From positions 1-64,000 of the forward strand of contig MU832033.1 in the NCBI GenBank assembly GCA_029204225.1: DNA of 64,000 nucleotides. Direction: 5' to 3'. The DNA comes from Diphasiastrum complanatum. Its lineage: Eukaryota; Streptophyta; Lycopodiopsida; Lycopodiales; Lycopodiaceae. The notes beneath the pieces are model-generated. The model was given only the letters and a program-made list of their open reading frames with translations, was not told where the DNA came from and searched no databases. Positions 1 through 11,720 of this stretch are shown here, piece after piece; within the stretch, counting starts at the first letter, position 1; the number at the start of each line of letters is the position of its first letter. The position numbers and the translations under genes were made by a program.

Positions 1-1280
1 GTTCTGTGAGTTATTCTCTCTTATCTCTGTTCTCCGCACTGCTGAGTGTGAGTGATTTGGAGTCTGCTAACAATCTCTAACACATCTCATGAACTTCTCT
101 CTTAATCAGACGCTCTAGTGCATTACAGTCGTTTGCTGTGTTTCCGTAAAGCATGCTCTAAAGAACTGTCTTTAAACCATCTTATTCGTCTGTCGTGAAT
201 ACTTTCTTTTTGGCACTCGAATAATGACTATCTTTGGTATAGTCTAGCACGATCATTGAATAAAGCTGTATGTATACATATGAGATGACAGTCCCTGTCT
301 AAAAAATTAAGTCTCTGATCTGTCTTCCTGATTGGCATTGACATAAGTTTCTAATGTATTCTAAAACTCTTCATGTTCTTTAACCATTAAGTTGGACTTT
401 AGATGTTGAGGACTTCTGTCTAGAAACATTTAGTTTGCGAACGTGACTAATTAATTGTCTGCACAGTCGCGAATACATCGAACAATTCTTGATTCTCTAT
501 TGACACCTTGATCATCCAGAGTGTAGTACCGCTGTACTACTCTGATAACATCTCATCTGTAGCACACACTTCATTCAATTCGATAGAGGCCAAATTGTTG
601 TTCTGAATTTATTAACACTACCCATCCCAAATATAAGTAATACTGGTTACTTTTTAATGTCTGTCGACAACCAGAATAGCTCTCAAAACCACTTGCCATA
701 ATTGTACCAAAAACATAACTTTCTAACGTTGTCCTCTGTGGGAACGACATTATTCACCATAAAATCTATATTGACCCTGTTGGTATAGTACGACAATGAT
801 ACATCCACATAATTCACCACACTAGTGCACACCTCATCAAATTATGTATAGCATCCTACTAGCCAAGCTTTAAGCTTTGCGTGCTAGATAGTATGTGTCG
901 GCCGATAATGTTTCATTTCATATATATAGTTTAAAAAAACATAGAACTCCCTATTACGATTTCTATTCCGTCCACATGTATGATCTTCATCCAACCTTGT
1001 AAAAATGCCCAGGCCAACACTTTTTGTGACTTCAAATCCAATTATTTTCTAGAATTTATATAATTCGCGTAATTCTCATGGCTCATCCCACTCGTTGTCG
1101 TGAGTTCCATGAAGCCGTAATAAGAACATATAGTCAATATTCTAGGCATGTTCTACATTGTGTAGGAATAATCCAGGGTTGTAAAGTCTTGTATAAGGTG
1201 TTTACCTCCCTGCCTAATTTGCTTCTAGTGCACTTCACCCTTGGTTGACATGGTATGGATTTAGGGTTTGATCCCCCCTG
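1..1280. other. No gene recognised
   Basis: AT-rich sequence without a long open frame on either strand and without a recognisable LTR end, primer site or tandem repeat. It ends where a Ty3/gypsy integrase relic begins, so it may be older decayed gypsy sequence, but nothing in it shows that directly. Confidence 0.5.
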
Positions 1281-1780
1281 TCACAAACTCCCCAGCTTGT
1301 TGGTGTCGTTGCAGACTTGTCTAGGTTCATGAGGAATCCTGCCTGATCTTGAACAGTTTTCTAAGATGGCTCACTCATCACAATGACCACGAAGGTCACA
1401 ACTCCGCAGTTGCTAAGTTGCTTATCCAGAACGTAGTCAGGTTACATGGTCTTCTTAGGTCCATTGTCTCTGACAAGGATCCCAAGTTTACGGGAAATTT
1501 TTTGGATTGAGGTGTTCGCCAGCTGGAAACAAAAGTTGCGGAGGAGTAGTACTGAGCATCCTCAGAACGGATGGCCAGACGGAGAGGGTGAACCAAGATC
1601 TTAGAGGATATGCTTAGAGCATATGTAAGTGGTACGCAAACAGACTGAGTAAAGCATTTACCACTATTGGAGTTTGCGTATAATGAAAAGAGACATGTGT
1701 CCACAATTGAGTCCATTTGAGCTCAATTATGGTTTTAGGCCATTGAGTCCTGCTACCATAGGCATTCCCACAACAGGTAC
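1281..1780 (+). pseudogene. Ty3/gypsy integrase relic
   Basis: Remnant of the integrase core of a Ty3/gypsy retrotransposon, the enzyme that inserts the cDNA into the host genome. Read across shifting frames, it shows a piece ending VSDKDPKFTGNF near 1460-1500, the signature DGQTERVNQ at about 1567-1599, and a following stretch starting EFAYN near 1670 that runs to about 1779. These blocks occur in this order and spacing in gypsy integrases. The frame changes at least twice and in-frame stops are present, so it is dead. No LTR could be assigned to it. The reading as gypsy integrase is firm; the lineage is not. Confidence 0.8.
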
Positions 1781-2340
1781 CTAGCAACATAGACATTTTG
1801 TGGTGGAAAATGGTTCTCTAGTGCCCACCGAGTAACAATATGGATTGATGCGCATGTATGTCGAGGCTTCGAGATATCGCTCCATGGATGTTTTGCCTTT
1901 GAAAGAAGAGTTGGTGTCGCCAGACAGGTTGCGGATCCAAGAGGCTTAACGGCTTCCTTGCGAGTCTTACAGTGAATTAAGTTGGGGTAGGATGGTACTG
2001 CTGCACTCATTGGGTTGGTATTTCATGCAAACTCATGGGAGTTGATGTTGATCCTTGCTTGGTGTAGTTGGAGATATTCGGTGTCATATGGTGGGAGCCA
2101 AGCAACATCTAAGACGTGTTCAAGTTGGGGGTCTAGTTCAGGAGAGAGGCGAGGTGAAGGGTTAGAAGCACGATCCGTTGTGATTTGGGAGAAAAATTGG
2201 CATGGAAAGGGAAGGTTATGATGTATCGATGGGGTTAGAGGTGGTAGAAGTGAATTGGTATTGGAGGAAGTACCACCGATGCCCTGAGGATTGGTTGGTG
2301 GTTGATTTTGTGGTCCTTGAGACTGCCCTTGAATGTTAAG
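1781..2340. other. Probable downstream decay of the gypsy relic
   Basis: G-rich sequence directly after the integrase relic. A chromodomain or 3' LTR would be expected here, but no conserved block of either can be read in any frame. No other gene is recognised. Confidence 0.35.
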
Positions 2341-3047
2341 CCTTGATTATCTGTTTGTACTTATCACTTGCTGGAGTTTATAAAATTTTAGAAGTGTGGT
2401 TTACATGTGGTTTTACAGGTTTAGAATCATTCTCTTAGTGTGTTGATCATTATGTTGATCAAGTTTGTTCAATTCTAGGTACTCTTGGCAGCCTAATTCT
2501 TTTGTATTTATCTAAGATTGCAAGTAACTCTTCATACCATAACTTGATTTGGTCACTTGCTGATAAGTTTGAGAGCTTAAGCAAGAGTGTATTCAGGTTG
2601 GTTGTGAGTTGTAATCCACTCTTAGTGTGTGCAAAGGCTGTTGCATGTGTTTCAATCTTCCTTTCTATGCTTGGAAACTAGCCAGGTTCAAGATATAAGT
2701 GTTTTAGGGTCCTGAATCTTCTGAGATATCCTTATCCATCATTTGTTGAGAGGAAAGTGAGTGCTAGGTGCATTAGGACAGAGCCTAAAAGTTTGAAAAA
2801 GTATTATATTCATGGCTTCCAATGGTGGGATCATGTTAGAAACTAATTGATAGATTGAGTTCATCAAATTACTCTACTGGAAAGTGAGGATGGAATCCTT
2901 ACTTGAGTGAATGAACTCATAGACATAGTTGTAGGAACTGAAGAGAGACCACCCACAGTTCAAGAGCAGCAAAGGTTTGATAAAGAAGGCCAAAAGGGCT
3001 CTTCATATCATTAAAATGATGTAACCAATGAACTTCTCAAGTTATAT
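2341..3047 (+). pseudogene. Ty1/copia 5' relic: leader and start of gag
   Basis: A start codon at 2812 opens a gag N-terminus beginning MASN, followed after frame breaks by a WKVRMESLL-type block and a KRALHIIKM-type block, both typical of the UBN2 gag of the copia elements elsewhere in this window (J at 31462, A at 9366). A degenerate primer-binding-like stretch (acagagcct) sits near 2780. Several stops interrupt gag, and the relic ends at about 3047 where reverse-strand integrase sequence begins. It is therefore a truncated 5' fragment abutting element B head-on. The LTR that should precede it is not recognisable. Confidence 0.65.
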
Positions 3048-4906
3048 GTTGAATGGTTTGCTAGATGAACATGCCTAACCTTGTGCAATCCCCTGTTCTT
3101 CGTAGAAACTTGAGAATTCTGTGCTTTTGTATTGACCTCCATTTTCAGATCTAAGGATCTATATCTTTTACGAGGTGTGTCGCTCTATGAATGTCACAAA
3201 CCTTCTTGAAGGAATCAATACTTCTGATTTCTTCATTCAAGTAGTAGATCATGGCTCATTTGGCTGTAATAATCTATGAACATTAGAAAATATCTCAACA
3301 TGAGAGTGAATCTGATTTCATCGGTCCACACACATCAGAGTGGATGAGCTCAAGAAGTTCTTTGGCTCTTCTTCCTCTTGTGTGAAATGGATTCCGATGT
3401 TGCTTGCCTTTCTGACAAGCTTCGCAGAACTCAGCCTCAGATCTTGAAAATCTTGAGACCTGTGACAATGTCCTTTTCTGCTCATGTCATATAGGCTCCG
3501 CATGTTTAGATGATACATTCTTCCATGCCAGAGCTGATCTTCGTTTTCTGAAGCATTTAATATGCTTTTAGAGTTGCTAATTATTTTGGCCTGGTAGAGA
3601 TTTCCTTCTCTGCATCCGGCCGTCAGCAACTTACTTTGTCGTCTTTTCGATCATACGGCAAGTGTTGCCATCGAACATAACTCAAATGCCTAGATCTGCC
3701 ATCTTGGAGACAGATAGCAGATCCTTTTTGTGTGAGGCACATAAGTGCTCCTGGCAGCTTTGCTTGGCCTGACAGTGTTCGTAGCCAAGAGAGCCCGATG
3801 TCTTTGACATCTGTCTGCTTCCATCGCCTAGAATCACTGCTCTGTCATTTTTGAGTTTGCAAAGTTGATCAAGATCTTCTTGTTGCAGGTTATGTGAGAT
3901 GTTGCTCCTAAATCGATGACTACATCGTAGTTTATGTTCAGAGTAGCTTGTCGAAGCTTCGTCGAGTATCATGAAAGCTTTGTCCCCTCTTTCAGTATCC
4001 TTTGATGACTTTGCAATGTTTGCCTTTTCAGCTTTGTTCATTCTTTTTGGGTTGAATCTGCAGTCGTCTGTAGAATGCCCCTTCTTCTTGCAATGCATGC
4101 AAGGTATTGCTGGATTGAACCAGCATTTGTTGGCCGTATGGTCTGGTTTGTGGCAGTGATTACAAGAAGAAGATTGCTAATTCGAGGAGTTCGTCTTCTC
4201 GAATCTGGGCTTGTTTTTGTTCTTCTTCTTTCCCTTTTGTGAAGATAACCTTTTCTTGATCACTGTTTCCCTCTCTTTCGTCTCTCATCAGTCTCTCATC
4301 AGCGAAAGACTGACTGCTTTGTCGAATGTCATATCTGGTTAGACTCAGTATGAGCATTTTCAATGGCTGATAGGACATCAGTAGAGATTTCATGAGTACA
4401 TCAGCTGCTGTGGTGCTGGGACTTGGTGCTCCTGTCCTAATGTAGCGAGTTGGGCGAAGATTGTTTTGATCTTTTCAACGTGCTGATCCAATTGGTTGCC
4501 ATCCCACCATATTGATTGCAGTTGACTGTGAAGGTGCATGACTAAAGTTGCAGTCCTCACTTCATACTTTTGCTTCAATCTTTTCCATGCTGCATGGCTG
4601 CTTTCGCAGTCTTCATCTACATGAGTAGATCCTCATTTATGGACAAAACGATGATCGACATTGCGCGCTCATCCTTTCTGATCCATTCAGCTCTCCTCGG
4701 GTCTCCCTCTGGAGGCTGCACCTCTGAGGGAGCTTGGTCATCGACCAGATGCCTTCGCCCTTCAGGAGTGTTTTGATTTTGAGTTTCTAGATTCTATAAT
4801 TTGCACCATCAAGACTGATTGCTACTCTGTCTAGATTGTCGTAGCCCCCCTACCATTTGTGTTGTCTGGAGAATCACTGCTAGGATATCAGTTGTGATAA
4901 CATGTA
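3048..4906 (-). pseudogene. Copia element B: gag, protease, GAG-pre-integrase, partial integrase
   Basis: Reverse-strand copia polyprotein, 5' end at right. UBN2 gag blocks lie at about 4800-4160. A CCHC zinc knuckle (C-X2-C-X4-H-X4-C) covers 4060-4101. A protease block near 3900-3925 reads DLGA where DSGA is usual. LLSVSKMADLG follows near 3690. The GAG-pre-integrase block (LWHGRMYHLNMRSL) lies within 3629-3318. Integrase sequence containing a degenerate GDNGGEY-type block continues to 3048. There are many frameshifts and stops. RT and RNase H are missing, so the element is truncated at its 3' side. The adjoining LTR and primer site on the right confirm the orientation. The DLGA change would affect protease activity even if the frames were open. 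Confidence 0.8.
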
Positions 4907-4919
4907 GGCTTTGATACCA
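4907..4919 (-). other. tRNA-Met primer-binding site of element B
   Basis: On the reverse strand the site reads TGGTATCAAAGCC, complementary in form to the 3' end of plant initiator Met-tRNA with one change from TGGTATCAGAGCC. It separates the 5' LTR from the gag leader and fixes the orientation of B. Confidence 0.75.
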
Positions 4920-4920
4920 A

Positions 4921-5660
4921 GCGCGAGAGAGAGATTGTTTTGTGTTCGTCTTCTCTCTTCTTGATTCGCGAACAATTTTTTTTCTTGAATTTTTTGTTCG
5001 TGCGGAAGCCCTTACAGGATCCCAGACCTCGGCTATGCATCACAGAACATATTTTATTCTAGCAATCAAGAGGACACAACACAAGACCAAGAGATACATG
5101 AAATAGAGAGACTGTATTATCAGTTTGGTTTTTTGGAGCGAGATCATCAGTGGCTCACTCGTTGGTGGATTAACAATTTTGCTCTTATGCTGTATTCTGC
5201 TCGTTGGCAGACTTTCATGCATAGCTATGGTATTCTGCTTTCTTAGTCTATTCGCTACGTCCTCTCTCTGTCTCTTACAGATCTCTGTATTTAGTATCTC
5301 TCTTCACATAGTTATGATCCAGAGAGATTGTCTATATTTCTATGTGGAGTTTACAAGATAGCTAAATGTAGGATCACAAGACTAGTTAACGCTAATCAAG
5401 TAGCTAGTTAGTCTCTGTTGTTGCTATTCGTTTTAGCTAGGTTGTGAAGCCTTGTTGAGCTGTCAGCTGGCAGCGCGAAAGATTTCTCTTTGTGTGTTTT
5501 CGTTCTTTTCGTTTCTTTTCGTAGTTTTCGTTTTGCATCTCTGGAGGTGTGTTTACAATTCGTGATTGATTCGTGAATCATTCGTGCTTCAAGTCAAAGA
5601 CACGTTTGACTGTCGCGAATTGTTCTCATTCGACCTTCGGGTCTTGTTTGTGCTACGACA
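4921..5660 (-). repeat. 5' LTR of copia element B
   Basis: Sequence between the primer site and the start of element N. Long parts of it are the reverse complement of 32714-33392, for example the segments around 5150-5280 and 32930-33170 and the region around 5340-5480. Such a pair in opposite orientation is expected of two LTRs of one family. The right edge is placed at 5660 because the reverse strand then starts TGTCGTAGC, with the usual TG. The left edge lacks a clear CA end, so the boundaries are good to about 10 bp only. Confidence 0.65.
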
Positions 5661-7462
5661 AAGTTGCAGGAGTTCACCATTTCTGATACCAATGAGCCTG
5701 ACTAGGATCTTGCATGAATTGACTTTTACCAACCACATAGCTTAGATCAGGTCTTGTGTGGTTAACCTAAAAAGAGATCCTATGAGCTTTCTATAGAGAG
5801 TAGTGTCCTTCAAGGATCTTTCATTACCTCTTATAGATAGCTTGACATTTGATTCCATAGGAGTAGAAACTACTTTGCAATTTTCCATATGAAAATCTTT
5901 TTAGAATAGAGTTAGAATACTTCTGTTGACAAATGAAATTAGAATTAGAAGTCCTAACAATCTCTATTCCTAAGATATAGTGAAGCTTACCAAGATCTTG
6001 TATCTCAAACTTACTTTTAGTGCCATCTTGATGTCATCTATATCTTCATTGCTATCACCACTGAAGATATGTCATCAACATAGATCAAAAGCAAAGTGAT
6101 GTCACCATTATCCATTCAATCTAAAGTAGAGAGACCGATCATACTCACTCATGATGAAGTTTTGAGAGAGTAAGAAGGAATTGAGCTTAGCATACAACTT
6201 CTTGGTGCTTGCTTAAGCCCATACAAGCTCTTTTGTAGGAAACACACATGGTTAGGCTCATCATGTGAAACATAGCCCTCGGGTTGCTCCATGTAGATTT
6301 CCTCTTCAAGATCACCATTCAAGAAAGCATTAGTAACATCCATTTGCCACATTTCCAACCATAAAGAGCTGGCAAGAGAGATAAGGGTTTGAATGTTACC
6401 GTCTTTGCCACGGGTGCAAAGGTCCTCATCATAGTCAATGCCATACTCTTGAGCAACCCTTTTGCCACCAATCTTGCCTTGTACCTTTTGATTGATCCAT
6501 CTTCTTTTGTCTTGATCTTGAAGATCCTCTTACACCCAATTGCCTTCTTACCTTTTGGAAGTTCCACCAACCTCCAAGTGTTGTTCTTGATGAGTGCTTG
6601 ATGCTCTGTGATCCATGGCTTGGATCCATTCCTCCTTTTGAATTGCTTCTCCTACACAAGTTGGTTCATCAAAAGAGGGTAAGAAAAACAAAGTTAGAGT
6701 CTCCACCACTTGCTTTCCTTTTTCATCATAGGTTAGCCTTGATGGCTTAGTCCTTTGCCTTTGGGTCCTCCTTGAAGGTTGCTTTGGAGTGGCATCTCCA
6801 CCTTCATCCAAGACATCTTGCACATCATGATGATTAATAGACACATCAACATCATCATCAACATTGACAACATTGGAAACTTCTCTTCATGAAAGATGAT
6901 ATCCCTACTTATGACAACTTTATTTGTAGAAGAATGTACACTTTGTAAGCTTGCTTACTTCACTATAGCCAACAAACACACCCTTCTTTGATGAAGAATC
7001 TTCTTTAGTTCTATCGTCAAGAGTGATGTTGACAAAACAAGTACAAGCAAAGATCCTACAATGCTTGACACTCGGCCTCCTACCATAGAGGACCTCAAAG
7101 GAAGTCTTACTATTCAAAGAAGCACTTGTCCTCCTGTTACAAAGATAGTTAGCACATGCTAAAGCTTCCCCCCAATAGGACTTAGCAAGGTTAGCATGTA
7201 GTCTCATTGCCTTGGCACATTCACAAAGGATTCTATTCTTCCTTTCTGCCACTCCATTCTGTTGTGGAGTCCTAGGACTAGAGTACTCCCTCTTAATCCC
7301 ATGTGTTATGCAAGAATCTTTGAACTTATTTGAAGTGTATTCCCCTCCATTATCTGATCTCAAGCATTTGATCTTTGTATTGAATTGATTTGTCACTCAT
7401 TCTTAAACTTGACAAATGCAGCAAACACTTCATCCTTGGTTTTAAGAAGATAGACCCCAGTA
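5661..7462 (-). pseudogene. Copia element N, part 1: RNase H, RT and integrase C-terminal half
   Basis: Reverse-strand pol of a copia element, reading leftward. An integrase block with SDNGGEY and TPQQNGVAERKNR lies in 7396-6920, followed by FVGYSEVSK. A PSRLTYDEKGKQV linker and an EEWIQAM block (6844-6548) precede RT. RT includes KARLVAKG, MDVTNAFLNGDLEEE and SLYGLKQAPRS (6570-6149) and the catalytic YVDD at 6071-6082. A TRPDLSY block at about 5720-5690 begins the RNase H region. Frames are broken repeatedly. It resumes at 14231, so the 6.8 kb between is inserted. The 3' end is cut off beside the B LTR. Confidence 0.85.
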
Positions 7463-7878
7463 TACCCTACTTACGCATGACAGATCAGGCTTTCTGCTTG
7501 TCCACGTTTCGTATGGTCTTTTGTTCTCCAGCGCTGTCATTGTAGATCTGTTCTGCAGGTGTATAGCTGAAAGCTATTGCCTCGGCCCAAATTGACCTGG
7601 CAATTGAGCCTATGCCATCATGCATCTAGCTCCTTTGACTAGCATTTTGTTTCTTCTTTTTGCCACACCATTGTATTCTGGTGTGTATGCAGGAATAGTG
7701 GAACTAGTGTTTGATCCCCCTGTTCTTCACATCTTGAGAATTCTGTGCTTTTGTATTCACCTCCATTGTCAAATCTAAGGATCTGTATCTTCTTCAAGGT
7801 GTGTTCGCTCTGCGAATGCCACGAACTTCTTGAAAGAATCAAAATACTTTGGATTTTTTTTTCAAGTAGTAGATCGTG
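7463..7878 (-). pseudogene. Copia integrase fragment B2, part 1
   Basis: Reverse-strand integrase sequence of the B family. It aligns by eye with 3048-3250 (shared run ending ttcaagtagtagatc next to the break) and includes a FDNGGEYKSTEF block at about 7780. It has stops and frame changes. Forward element A is inserted directly after its last base, and the fragment continues at 14020. It starts abruptly inside N, replacing a few integrase codons there. It has no LTRs of its own. Confidence 0.75.
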
Positions 7879-8552
7879 TGTTAAAAATTCACAATTCTAG
7901 CTTGACTAGTTTTCGTCATATGACTTTGTAAATAGTTAAATGGTCATGATGTGGCTTGTCACACGTGCCAAATAGCATAGGATTCCATTCTAAGGATGTC
8001 TCAAGTAGACCTAAGTGTTAGACCTTTGGAATGAGTCCAAATTATGCTTAGATACAAGGGAGAAAAAATAGGAGCTATTTTTGGTAATTTTTTGCATTGT
8101 TGAGGGATCTCCAAGATTCCAACCCTAACTTGGTAGGGATGAAAGATCCACCAAATTAGCATTAGAGATAGGTTTAGGGCTACTCATACCTGCCCAAAAC
8201 CTTGATGGATCATGTATATATAGGTGATGATATCTCACCAAAATCAATCAAGCAATTTCATCTACTCATAATGGTGCAATTGCTCTCTATGTTCATAATT
8301 GTTTGAGTACTTGTGATTACTAATGATTATAGGATTGAATGTAGGTCTGGTGTACAGTACTCAGACTGTGGGAGGCCGTACTTTCACACGTGTGAAGCCT
8401 TCTTCAAGGATTTGGGCCATTTAGTGAGGTTCAAGCATAGGTTTTTGATGGATTTTGATGGTTCAACTTGTGCTAATCTTATGAAATCATAATCTATTGT
8501 TTTCCTCATCATTTCAAGTGTTTTAGGATCCTTATTTGCTGTAATTTTTACA
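7879..8552 (+). repeat. 5' LTR of element A
   Basis: LTR of 674 bp. A TATA box (TATATATA) lies at 8215-8222. The 14-bp perfect palindrome TTCACACGTGTGAA lies at 8383-8396, downstream of the TATA box and so probably within the transcribed part. It ends in CA next to the primer site. The LTR drives and terminates the element's transcript in this family of elements; the TATA position is seen, its use is inferred. Confidence 0.93.
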
Positions 8553-8565
8553 TGGTATCAGAGCC
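8553..8565 (+). other. tRNA-Met primer-binding site of element A
   Basis: TGGTATCAGAGCC, the canonical sequence complementary to the 3' end of initiator Met-tRNA, directly after the LTR's terminal CA. Minus-strand cDNA synthesis would start here. Confidence 0.95.
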
Positions 8566-9365
8566 TAAAGGCTGAAATGAGCTAAATCCTTGGTTTGCAT
8601 TCAATTTTATCACAATTTTTGATCTAAATCTTGTGTAGATTGGATCTTAGCATCTAGTATTGATTCTAGAACTCAAAGTGAGTCAAATACATTGGAGATT
8701 GGTGTTGTGTGACTTCATTTGCAGGTGTTTAGGTGTCTAAAACCAGAGGCAAAGTTGAATTCAATTCACATTACCAAGATAGCAAGTTTTGCTTGCTCCA
8801 AGCATTGATTTCTAAGCGAGTTTTGGAGGTGATTTCATAGAGAAGGCTTTCTAGCATTCAAGGAGAGGGAAGATCAGAGTTTTGGAGACTCTTAAAGGCT
8901 GTTCTAAGGTGTAGTAGGCACCTCCTAAAGTGATTTAGGTTCAGTCCAACCATTGCTTGACTTATGCACCAAATTAGATCAATTTTTCATCAATTTTGAT
9001 CATTTTTTGCTTGTGATTGGATAGTAGATTGTGTTGCATCCTCATTAAGTTCCATTTAGATCTTTTACAAGTGATTTTGGAAGTATATTAGGTTGCCTGA
9101 AACTCACTCTTGATCATATCATTTGGAAGCTTTAATGTTCTTTTATAGAAAGAGGGGCAATTCTACTAGTATTGTCTACTTCAATCAAGCAAGTGCATTG
9201 TTTCTAGTATTCTATGATTTGATTTTGTTAGAGATCATTCTTAGATCTTTATAGGAAGTCTATTACTGATCTTTTCAGGTCCCTAAGAAGTGGGATAAGG
9301 TAGACCTTCAATCAAATCAATAGAAGTAACCTTCATTTGTGTCAAGTCCTTGATTAGGAGACTAG
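8566..9365 (+). other. Untranslated leader of element A
   Basis: 800 bp between the primer site and the gag start without a supported open frame. A long leader would be expected to hold packaging and dimerisation signals, but none can be identified by eye. Confidence 0.6.
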
Positions 9366-10280
9366 ATGGCATCTATAAATGCATATCTTTTGGATACTAA
9401 TGAAAGGCTCAACAAAACTAACTATTCCATATGGAAAAGTTAGAATGGAATCTATCATGATCATGCAAGGTCTGATGGAAATTGTAAATGGTAAGGAGGG
9501 TGAACCTATTCATCCTCAAGAAAAAGCCAAATACATCAAGAGGTGCAATGTTGCACTACTTGCATAACAATGAATGTTGCAAATGAACTCTTAAGAGAGG
9601 TAGGAGATTGCACTTCAGCTCAAGATGCTTGGGAGACTTTGCAAAAGGTCTATGAATCCAAGAACCAAACTAGAATGTTAGCTTTGAAGAATCAAATCTA
9701 TAGAAGCTATCAAAAGAAAGGAGAGAGTGCACATACTTTTGTCCTAAGAGTAAAGGAATTGAACAAAGAGCTAGCCTTTATAGGTGACCCCTATCAAGGA
9801 TGAAGAGCTTGTTCAACTCATATTGAATGGACTAAGCTTTGAATTTGACAATTTGGTTCAGGGATATGCAATTATGGGTAAGCTACCCATACTTGAAGAA
9901 CTCCAAGGCACGCTCATGGCCGAGGAATCAAGAAGGAGCCAAATGCAAGAGAGGATGGATAGGCTTTCCATCCAAGGTGGAGATGACCAAGCTCTCTTCA
10001 CCAAAGGCAAAGGCAAGTCCAAAGGCAAAGGATCAACATTCAAGAAGTCTACAAAGCTTGAGGATCAAGAAGGACCCCCAAAGGCATCTCCATCAACCAC
10101 CAAAGTCAAGAAGGACAAATCAAAGGTGAAGTGCTACTATTGTAGCAAGATGGGGCATTATGCCTCGGAATGCTTCAAGAGGAAGCAAGATCAAAGCCAA
10201 GCCAACATGAGCAAAGAGGAGGAGGAGGAGAGTTCACATGAGGACTCTCTCATGATGTCCATATTTTCTTCAACAAGCTT
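9366..10280 (+). pseudogene. Element A gag (UBN2 domain plus CCHC zinc knuckle)
   Basis: Capsid/nucleocapsid protein of the copia particle. The start at 9366 (MASINAYLL) is chosen because the same MAS...LLEASERL-type start opens gag in S, J and T. The frame breaks at about 9435 in a run of four A's. UBN2 blocks follow (NVANELLREVGDCTS, then LKNQIYRSYQKKGESAHTF at about 9690-9750), with another shift near 9785. A CCHC knuckle (CYYCSKMGHYASEC) covers 10132-10173, preceded by a Lys-rich stretch that fits nucleic-acid binding. The content is complete; only frames are lost. Confidence 0.88.
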
Positions 10281-10600
10281 CAAAGGAGAAGATCCTTGGT
10301 GGATTGACTCGGGTGCTAGTTCACACATGACTAGTAAAAGGGAGTTTTTCTCTTCTCTCTTATCTTATGATGGACCTATAAAGTCTATCTATACAGCAAA
10401 TGATGAAGCTTGTAAGATTGAAGGAGTTGGTAGCATTCCCCTTTGCTTAGGATCTTCCAAAAAGATCAACATAGAAGGTGTTTTGTACATTCCTACAATA
10501 ACAAAGAATCTACTAAGTGTTGGCCAAATGGTAGACAATGGTTTCAATGTTGACTTTGCTTCAATGAATGTTTCATCAAGAAGAAGGGTAAGATAGTGGC
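10281..10600 (+). pseudogene. Element A aspartic protease
   Basis: Retropepsin that would cut the copia polyprotein. The catalytic DSGAS motif is at 10306-10320, after the usual PWWI, followed by SHMTS and by a KNLLSVGQM block at about 10503-10530, the usual spacing in copia proteases. The frame shifts at about 10580 just before the GAG-pre-integrase block. Confidence 0.88.
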
Positions 10601-11720
10601 AAGGGCACTAGACTTGGCAAACTTTATAAGCTGGATGCATTTGTGGATACTAATGTTGTCATGTTGGCCGAGAAGAGCAAGATATCTACCTTTACTTTAT
10701 GGCACAAAAGACTTGGACATGTCAACTCGGGTTCCATGGAGGCTATGATCAAGGAGGAGTATGCTTTAGGCCTACCAAGGTCTATTGGGAAGGAAGACAA
10801 GGTTTGTGAAGCTTGTGCCTTATCCAAGCACATAAGAAGGTGTTTCCTAACTCCATCACAAAGTCATCTCATCCTCTTGAACTCATACACTCGGATGTGC
10901 ACATTGCTAGCACCAAATCTAATGGAGGTTCATCCATGTTTTTAACCTTCATTGATGACTACTCAAGATATTGTTGGGTGTTCTTACTTTCCTTCAAGTC
11001 TCAAGTATTTGATACTTTTGTAAAGTTCAAGTTGTTTGTGGAAAAGCATCATAATCATAGCATCAAGATTCTTAGAAGTGACAATGGTGGAGAATTCATC
11101 TCCAATGAGTTCAAGGCCTTTTGTGAGGAGGAAGGGATCAAGAAAGAGACTTCTTGTCCTTACACTCCTCAACAAAATGGAGTTGCTGAAAGAAGGAATA
11201 GAACATTATGTGAATGTTCTAAGGCTTTAAGATTAGATGCTTGTTTGCCCAAATCCTTTTGGGTGAGTCTCTTGTATGTGCAAACTACTTGATGAATAGG
11301 GTGTCTTGCAAAGCAATTGAAGGCAAAACTCCTTATGAGATGTTGTATGGAAAGAAACCCAATCTTAATCACTTGAAAGTTTTTGGGTGTATATGTTATG
11401 TGCATGTGCCATTAGAAACAAGAACCAAGGAGGATCCATCTTCCACAAGAGGGATCATGCTTGGATATGCAAGCTCAAGCAAGGGCTACAAAGTCTATCT
11501 TCCATCCTTGAACAAATTTGTTGTTTCAAGGGATGTCATCTTTGATGAACATCATATGCATATGCTTGAAGAAGGCTCAAGTGCTCCAACAATCAAGAAG
11601 AAGATGGCCGAGGAGCAAGATCTTGGTTTTGAGGAGGAGCTCATGGAGGAGCAAGCACCAAACCCACCTATCACACCAAGGAGATCTTCAAGGGCAAAAG
11701 TGGAGCCATCAAGGCTCACA
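10601..11720 (+). pseudogene. Element A GAG-pre-integrase and integrase
   Basis: Integrase that would insert the cDNA. The GAG-pre-integrase block (LWHKRLGHVNSGSM) is at about 10700-10740, then the HHCC-like CEACALSKH at about 10808. The DDE residues are visible: the first Asp in FIDDYSR near 10955, the second in RSDNGGEF near 11080, and the Glu of NGVAERRNR at about 11188. The C-terminal GYASSSKGY and VSRDVIFDEHH blocks follow, with a PSRLTY linker near 11710. Frames change near 10860 and near 11265, where a short stretch is missing before the ANYLMNR block. Key residues are intact. Confidence 0.9.

Noticed and set aside
1396-2221. Several small frames on both strands near the gypsy integrase relic
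   Set aside because: No conserved motif; the integrase similarity is on the forward strand in other, broken frames.
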